Positions 58,955 through 64,000 of a stretch of 64,000 bases of DNA are shown here, in pieces. The stretch covers positions 3,100,001 through 3,164,000 of the forward strand of contig NC_013743.1 of assembly GCF_000025325.1 (NCBI RefSeq), read 5' to 3'. How positions within the stretch are numbered: the first letter of the stretch is position 1; each line of letters begins with the position of its first letter. The DNA comes from Haloterrigena turkmenica DSM 5511. Its GTDB lineage: Archaea > Halobacteriota > Halobacteria > Halobacteriales > Natrialbaceae. Under the pieces are notes generated by a model that did no database searches, was not told the DNA's origin, and was given only the letters and a program-made list of their open reading frames with translations. A program made the translations under genes and the position numbers.

Positions 58955-60937
58955 ATGACCGATCGCGAGTACGCGAGCGTCATCGTCGTCGCGCTGCTGA
59001 TGGTCGCCAGCGGGGGCGTGACGTACGCCGGCGGCCAGCCGGCCGCGGTCGGCTCCGAGTATGACACCGCCGAGCCGGTAGTCGACGAGCTACTCACCCG
59101 GTTCGACGCCGGCGGCGAGGCCGACGCCGTGTACGTCGACGGCTCCGGCGACGCCGTCTTCTATTACGAGAATGACCACGCCGTCACCGCCGCGGTTCCG
59201 ATCGAGGGCGAACTCGGCGCCGACGCCGGAACCGGGCTCGTCCGCGCGCTCTACGCCGGCGACCTCGAGCGGATAACGGTTCAGGATCGGGCAGCGACCG
59301 GGAATGCGACGATGGAGGCGACGCCCGAGTCGGTCACCAGTTCCGGCACCCTCGCGGTCGACGAACGGGACGTCGAGTCGTACTCGGTCGACGGGCAGCG
59401 GACGCAGACCGCCGAGACCTCGTCGAGAAGTCTGACCCTCGAGACCACCCTCGCGAACGAGACGCGGCTCTACGAGTCGGTCGAAACGGAGGGCACGCTC
59501 GAGACCACGGCGACGACCGTCTCCGCGTCGGGGTCGGTCCGAACGAGGGTTTCGGACGACCGCAACGGAACCGACGGCCCGATCGCGCTCGACGAGCGGC
59601 GGAATCTCACCGTCACCGAAACGAACGGAACCGTCCGTCTCGAGGCGTCGGAACGCCGAACGGTCGGGACGTGGGAACGCGACCGCTGGGAGACCGAGGC
59701 CGACGCGCGACGGAGCCTCGAGAACCGGTACGATCGGCTCGCGATCGGGCTGGGCGGCGAGGCCTCGCTCTCGCTCGAGTCCTACGCGTTCGACAACGCC
59801 AGCGATCGGGAGACGGTGGAAGTGGCGTACACCGTCGCCTTCACCGACGTCAAGGACGGGCTGGCCGACCGGGTGGTCCGAGAGTTCCAGACGACCGCGG
59901 ATCTCGAGCTCGACGAACACGAATCGCGGGTGCTCTCCGATCGGCTCGCAGCCGCGTCGATCGAGGAGGTCTCCGTCGACGGCGTCCAGCGGGGCCTCGA
60001 AACCGATCTCGAGTGGACCGCCGAGCTCCGGGGCACCGACGGACTGGTGCTCGGCCTCGCCGAAATCGCCGGCTCGAACGATCGTCTGGCCGACGCGTGG
60101 GCCGACCGGTACGACGCGGTTCGGGCCGACCTCGAGGCCCAACGCGGGGCGGGTCTCGTCCGGCGGACCGAGTGGAACGCGTCGATCGATCACGACCGCG
60201 CCGCGGGCCAGACGACCGTCGATATCGCCGCCGAATCGAACGCCGAGAACTGGCGGCGCTACGTCGCGGAGCGCGAGGATCGCGGCCTCGGCCCGGTTCC
60301 TGAGACGACGGCGACGCTGACCGGAACGCAGAGCGAGGCCGGCCTCGAGACGCGGTACGAGTACGAGACGGATCGCGGCGGCGTCGGAACGGCGTCGTTC
60401 GAACAGCTCCTTCGGCTTGCGGACGACGATCTGGGGTCGACGATCGATGTCGCGGTCGCACCGCTCACTGACGCGTCCTTCGAGGTCGCACGCATCGATG
60501 CGACAGTCGACGACGGCACCGTCGAACTCGAGTCCGCGGCGGCGTTCGACGGCGCGCCGTCCCTCGAGGGAGCGTCGGGAGAAACGAGTGCGGCGATCCA
60601 CGCCGTGACCGAGGGCGAACGGACGGAGATCTACGTGACGAGTCCGTCGGCCTTCGGCGGCGACGCGAGCACCGACGAGGTCCGCGCCCACGCCCGCGTC
60701 GGACCGGCGACCGACGTGTACGGCCCCGGCGAGTGGGACCGCGAGTTCCCGTCGGTCGACGCCGACGCCGCTCGGTCGTTTCTCGAGGTCGACGACGACT
60801 CCGAGAACCGCGACGGCGCTGGCTCGTCGGGGACGATGCTGCTCGGTGGAGTCGTCCTCGCGGCGCTCGTCGCGGGCGGGCTGTGCTGGATCTCGCGGCG
60901 ACGCCGTCTCGATTCCGACCACGATCGAACGACGTGA
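58955..60937 (+). CDS. secreted/membrane-anchored protein, RND-linked paralogue 1
   Basis: A 660-residue protein with an N-terminal signal/anchor (YASVIVVALLMVASGGVTYA), a long extracellular beta-rich domain with many NxT/S sites, and a C-terminal membrane anchor (TMLLGGVVLAALVAGGLCW) followed by RRRR, so both ends face inside or the N-terminal segment is cleaved. It is related to the protein at 61154-63088 (shared GDAVxxYEN near the start, a central RRTEWNAS/RTTEWEAE and ENW-Y-V segment). Unlike its paralogue it lacks PGF-CTERM. The ATG at 58955 follows a TATA-like AATATAAC near 58904. Role unknown; probably works with the RND exporter. Confidence 0.85.
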   Translation: MTDREYASVIVVALLMVASGGVTYAGGQPAAVGSEYDTAEPVVDELLTRFDAGGEADAVYVDGSGDAVFYYENDHAVTAAVPIEGELGADAGTGLVRALYAGDLERITVQDRAATGNATMEATPESVTSSGTLAVDERDVESYSVDGQRTQTAETSSRSLTLETTLANETRLYESVETEGTLETTATTVSASGSVRTRVSDDRNGTDGPIALDERRNLTVTETNGTVRLEASERRTVGTWERDRWETEADARRSLENRYDRLAIGLGGEASLSLESYAFDNASDRETVEVAYTVAFTDVKDGLADRVVREFQTTADLELDEHESRVLSDRLAAASIEEVSVDGVQRGLETDLEWTAELRGTDGLVLGLAEIAGSNDRLADAWADRYDAVRADLEAQRGAGLVRRTEWNASIDHDRAAGQTTVDIAAESNAENWRRYVAEREDRGLGPVPETTATLTGTQSEAGLETRYEYETDRGGVGTASFEQLLRLADDDLGSTIDVAVAPLTDASFEVARIDATVDDGTVELESAAAFDGAPSLEGASGETSAAIHAVTEGERTEIYVTSPSAFGGDASTDEVRAHARVGPATDVYGPGEWDREFPSVDADAARSFLEVDDDSENRDGAGSSGTMLLGGVVLAALVAGGLCWISRRRRLDSDHDRTT

Positions 60938-61119
60938 GCCGTGATCCGGACCGGTCCTCGCGGCTCCGGGCGACCGACCTGCGCCGCGATCGATGCGCTC
61001 AGTCGCTCGTGTGGAACTGCTACAAACCTGTCCATTCTCCCGTCTCCCGTGGACAACTGAGACGCCGACGAGAGACCAACCGCTGTCGGAAATAACTGTA
61101 GCTCGATCCGTTAGGGAAA

Positions 61120-61128
61120 TTTATAAAT
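61120..61128 (+). promoter_or_regulatory. TATA element of RND-linked paralogue 2
   Basis: TTTATAAAT, 26-34 nt before the ATG at 61154; leaderless spacing. The gene therefore has its own promoter despite lying 216 nt after its paralogue. Confidence 0.7.
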
Positions 61129-61153
61129 CACTGTTGGGACAAATACTATATTA

Positions 61154-63088
61154 ATGTCAGGAAACAGTCCGCATCGAGCAACGAGACGAGTGCTGCCGAT
61201 CGTGATGGCAGTCGTGATGATTACGTCGGTGTTCGCCGGCGGCGTGTTGGCGGCCGAATCGCCCGACGAGTCGGAGATCGCCGACGAGGCGTACGTGACC
61301 GGCGAGGGCGATGCCGTCCTCGTCTACGAGGAGAACGTCACAGAGAGCGGAACGGGCGAGTTCGGTGTCGACGTCTCCGAGGGGATCGTCTACGCGCTGC
61401 TAACCGACGACCTCGAGGAAGACGTCTCCGCGGCGTTCGACCTGTGGGCCGATCCCGGTAGCGTCAACAGTTCGACCGCGCTCACCGCGGATCGCCCCGA
61501 CGAGGTCGACGACTTCTCGATGGACGTCTCGGGTGCCTACACCGACGAGGAAGCCTCGTTCGAAGCCGACACCCAGCTGACGGTCAACGCCAGCGAGGAA
61601 CCGATGGCGATGTACTTCGACGAGGCGATGACGTCGGGATCGATCGAATCGAGCGTGGACCACCTCGCGACGAGCGGCGAGTACGCCTTCGGGACGAACC
61701 TCCCGCAGAATTCGCCGACGGAAGCGGTCGACCTCAGCGTCTCCGGAACGGACGGGAACTATTCCCTCGAGATCCGCCAGAAGCAGGCGCTCTCGGGGAC
61801 GGAAGTCGATCAGTGGGAGAACAAGAAAGCCGCCAAAAAGACCCTCGAGGAGCGGTTCGGCATAGTCGCCGCCGATCTCGGCGGCGAAGCGACGGTGACG
61901 ATCGACGAATACGCGCTCGAGGAGGAGCGCGATCAGCAGGTCCTCGATATCGCGTACTCGGTCGAATACCAGGACCTCGACGCGTTCGCGCCGATCGTCG
62001 CGGCCGAAATCGCCGACGATCCGGAGGTCGACCTCACGCAGGACGAGGCCGAAGCGTTCCTCGACGGCGTCTTCGGCGTCGAGATGAACACGATCGAACT
62101 GAGTCACAGCCAGAGCGACACGGCGGTCGAGGGCGAGTGGCACGCCGACGTCAGCAACCTGACCCCGCTCGCAGAGAGCGCGGTCGACCTCTTCGAGAGC
62201 GTCGACGACGAGGAGTTCCAGGAACTCGGCGTCACCGAGGATCTCCGAGCGCAGTTCGAGGCCCGGTCGGAAGCGGACCTCGTTCGGACCACCGAGTGGG
62301 AAGCCGAACTCACGTCGAACGACGGCGATGAGACGGTGACGCTGACGGCCTCGATGAGCGCCGACAGCGAGAACTGGGACGCGTACGTCGACGAACTCGA
62401 GGAACGCGAAATCGAGCGACAGGCCAATCTCACCTTCGAGGGGCACGGCGAAACGGTCGACGACGAGATCGAGTTCGAACTGGCGATCGACGTCAGCCAG
62501 GACGACCTGTTCGACACCGGACTCGCGGCGCTGACCCAGCAACTCGAGAACGACTCGGCGGTCGGTGAGGACGATCTCGAACTCTGGCAGGCCCTCGAGG
62601 ACGCCGACCTCCAGGTATCGGGTCTCGACGTCGACGCGAGCGACGGTACGACGACGGTGACTGCGGGCGCGAAGTTCGATAACTTCTCCGCGTTCGAGGA
62701 GATCATCGAGGACGAGTTCCACGGCGTCTCCGTGAGCCACATTTACGCCGAAGCGGACGACGAGACCGAGACCCGGTACCTCTACGCCGACGGCCTCGTC
62801 GACGCCGATCCGTCCGAGGACGACGTCAGGGAGACCGCGCTCGTCGACAGCGAGACGGAGATTCACCTCGACGCGTCGCTCGAGGAACATCCCCGACTCG
62901 ACGTGGCGGAGGCAGGCGAGTTCCTCGGGGTCGAAACCGAGGGCGAGAACGAAACTGACGGAAACGAGACCGGCGGAAACGAGACCGATAGCGACGACGG
63001 GGAGGACGGCGACAGCATGCCGGGATTCGGCGTCACGGTCGCGCTCGCCGCCTTGCTCTCGATCGCACTGCTCCGGAGACGGAACTGA
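61154..63088 (+). CDS. PGF-CTERM surface protein, RND-linked paralogue 2
   Basis: A 644-residue exported protein: Sec signal (VLPIVMAVVMITSVFAGGVL then AA), an extracellular domain of about 570 residues that is acidic and probably glycosylated, a Glu/Asn/Gly-rich linker with NET repeats, and a C-terminal tail MPGFGVTVALAALLSIALLR ending RRN. That tail is a canonical PGF-CTERM signal for archaeosortase ArtA, so the mature protein is probably lipid-anchored to the S-layer side. Homologous to the preceding gene product. It may be a periplasmic-space partner of the RND exporter. Confidence 0.9.
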   Translation: MSGNSPHRATRRVLPIVMAVVMITSVFAGGVLAAESPDESEIADEAYVTGEGDAVLVYEENVTESGTGEFGVDVSEGIVYALLTDDLEEDVSAAFDLWADPGSVNSSTALTADRPDEVDDFSMDVSGAYTDEEASFEADTQLTVNASEEPMAMYFDEAMTSGSIESSVDHLATSGEYAFGTNLPQNSPTEAVDLSVSGTDGNYSLEIRQKQALSGTEVDQWENKKAAKKTLEERFGIVAADLGGEATVTIDEYALEEERDQQVLDIAYSVEYQDLDAFAPIVAAEIADDPEVDLTQDEAEAFLDGVFGVEMNTIELSHSQSDTAVEGEWHADVSNLTPLAESAVDLFESVDDEEFQELGVTEDLRAQFEARSEADLVRTTEWEAELTSNDGDETVTLTASMSADSENWDAYVDELEEREIERQANLTFEGHGETVDDEIEFELAIDVSQDDLFDTGLAALTQQLENDSAVGEDDLELWQALEDADLQVSGLDVDASDGTTTVTAGAKFDNFSAFEEIIEDEFHGVSVSHIYAEADDETETRYLYADGLVDADPSEDDVRETALVDSETEIHLDASLEEHPRLDVAEAGEFLGVETEGENETDGNETGGNETDSDDGEDGDSMPGFGVTVALAALLSIALLRRRN

Positions 63089-63204
63089 ACGGCCGGCTCA
63101 CCGAGATAACGGCGTTTCGACGCATCGATGGGCGGTCGACGGACGACGATCCGTCGCCAATTGAAAATCGAGTTCGTCTTTTTCCGGCGAGAACGGACGG
63201 AGCC

Positions 63205-64000
63205 CTACAGGAACTGATCGAGTTTGAGGTGCTGTTTCGCGAAGCGGGCGAGCAGCGGCGCGTCGTCGATATCGAACAGCTTCGCGAGGGCGAGAATATT
63301 TCCGTTGTTCGCCGCCGCGAGCGTCTCCTCGTCGAGGCGGTGGAGATCGGCCATGAACTGATCGTAGCGCTCGTTCGGCGCGAGGTAGAGCAGTTGGGTC
63401 ATCAGCAGTCGCTTGCGCTGGTTGGGCGCGACGTCGCGGTGCCAGAGGGTGTCGTACACCTCGAGGTTCTCGGCGGTCGGCTCGAGGCCGTGTTTGAGAC
63501 AGCTGTCGACGGCGACGGCCGCGACGCGACCGGACTGCATGCACTTGTTGATCCCCTCGCCCCACAGCGGGTCGACCGTCGGGACGGTGTCGCCGATGGC
63601 CATGAACCGGTCGGTGTGCATCCGTTCCGGCAGCTGGAGGTGGGCCGAGCCTCGGTGTTGTTTCCCCTCGAGGCGCTCGGCGTTCGCGAAGCGGGGGTCC
63701 GTCTCGAGCCAGTGCTCGAGGTAGTCGTCGACCGTGTGGCCGTCCTTGGCGTACCGACTGTGGTGCTCGTTCTGGAGGTAACAGAGTCCGACCTTGGCGG
63801 TGTCCTCGCCGGTGTGGAAGACCCACGAGTAGCCGCCGGGGGCGATCTCGTGGTCCAGTCGGAGCATCATCGCGTCGTTCAGGTCGGCGAACCCGGGCCG
63901 GTCGATGTCGATCCCCTCGAATTCATACTCGATGCCGATCGCGTGGTTCTCGCGTTTCAGGTCGACGACGTCGAGTTTCTTCGCTAGCGGTGCGGACGGT
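63205..64000 (-). CDS. geranylgeranyl reductase family flavoprotein (N-terminal part beyond window)
   Basis: The last 265 residues of a protein whose start lies past base 64000. The frame is open to the window edge (LDVVDLKRENHAIGIEYEFE and EGIDIDRPGFADLNDAMMLR). The FAD-binding GDTVPTVDPLWGEGINKCMQ and GGYSWVFHTGEDTAKVGLCY segments are typical of digeranylgeranylglycerophospholipid reductases, which saturate archaeal isoprenoid chains. Another geranylgeranyl-type reductase (menaquinone or carotenoid side chains) is possible. The Rossmann GxGxxG motif would be in the missing part. Confidence 0.88.
   Translation of the reverse strand, partial: PSAPLAKKLDVVDLKRENHAIGIEYEFEGIDIDRPGFADLNDAMMLRLDHEIAPGGYSWVFHTGEDTAKVGLCYLQNEHHSRYAKDGHTVDDYLEHWLETDPRFANAERLEGKQHRGSAHLQLPERMHTDRFMAIGDTVPTVDPLWGEGINKCMQSGRVAAVAVDSCLKHGLEPTAENLEVYDTLWHRDVAPNQRKRLLMTQLLYLAPNERYDQFMADLHRLDEETLAAANNGNILALAKLFDIDDAPLLARFAKQHLKLDQFL

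Noticed and set aside
59090-60922. About 610-codon minus-strand frame opposite the RND-linked surface protein
   Set aside because: Arg/Gly/Val-rich shadow without membrane or domain pattern; the plus-strand protein has a signal, anchor and a homologous neighbour.

Overview
The window is chromosomal DNA from a halophilic archaeon (class Halobacteria, plausibly Natrialbales). The evidence is high GC, very acidic proteins, TATA elements 25-30 nt upstream of start codons (leaderless-type promoters), a thermosome, a fused Kae1-Bud32 protein, ribosomal proteins S10, S24e and S27ae, EF-1alpha, archaeal SepF, bacterio-opsin-activator-type HTH regulators, and PGF-CTERM and Tat-type surface proteins. 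Most of the window is ordinary core genome, often in one- or two-gene units. Accessory or decaying patches are scattered between them.

Layout. 1-1322: end of an ABC exporter. 1685-7006: a same-strand accessory block holding two tandem paralogous proteins of unknown function, a gutted ABC ATPase, its permease, an SdpA-like membrane-anchored protein and an HTTM/SdpB-like membrane protein. 7329-19302: thermosome, an NAD-epimerase, a pentapeptide-repeat/K+ channel protein, an SRAP peptidase, a TnpB element next to tRNA-Ser(GGA), RidA, threonine ammonia-lyase, a GGCT-like protein, citrate synthase and an HTH regulator. 19364-19475: two tandem structured repeats. 19714-23388: an FrhB-like iron-sulfur flavoprotein directly followed on its upstream side by a double-rhodanese/sulfite reductase fusion. 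23910-35758: SepF, DUF1028, a MOT1-type transporter, an overlapping small-ORF/PIN-like pair, an IMPDH/GMPR homologue, arsR-arsM, an ITP pyrophosphatase, a pectinesterase without signal peptide, Kae1-Bud32, and S27ae/S24e. 35951-37921: two adjacent pseudogenes, each with an in-frame TGA where Trp is expected. 41091-42794: the relic of a small element integrated at tRNA-Ala(CGC). 42943-50616: rhomboid protease, S10/EF-1alpha, NifU-like, LVIVD-repeat, ROK kinase and universal stress protein genes. 50719-55352: a frameshifted SDR gene, a 407-bp composite inverted repeat, MOSC, a YqcI/YcgG (GntA-like) protein overlapping an isochorismatase-type hydrolase, CoaD and a ZIP transporter. 55566-63088: an RND exporter followed by two related secreted or membrane-anchored proteins, one with a PGF-CTERM tail. 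63205-64000: start of a geranylgeranyl-reductase-family gene running off the window.

The most interesting candidates are (i) the Sdp-like locus with its tandem paralogues and identical promoters, (ii) the FrhB-like plus rhodanese-sulfite reductase pair, which resembles a split F420H2-dependent sulfite reductase, (iii) twin perfect hairpins inserted in frame in the kae1 part of an essential gene, with related hairpins elsewhere in the window, (iv) the att-flanked integration relic, and (v) the RND-linked secreted paralogues. Several genes carry frameshifts or nonsense codons. Read-level checking would separate true decay from sequence error. No CRISPR array or rRNA gene is present.
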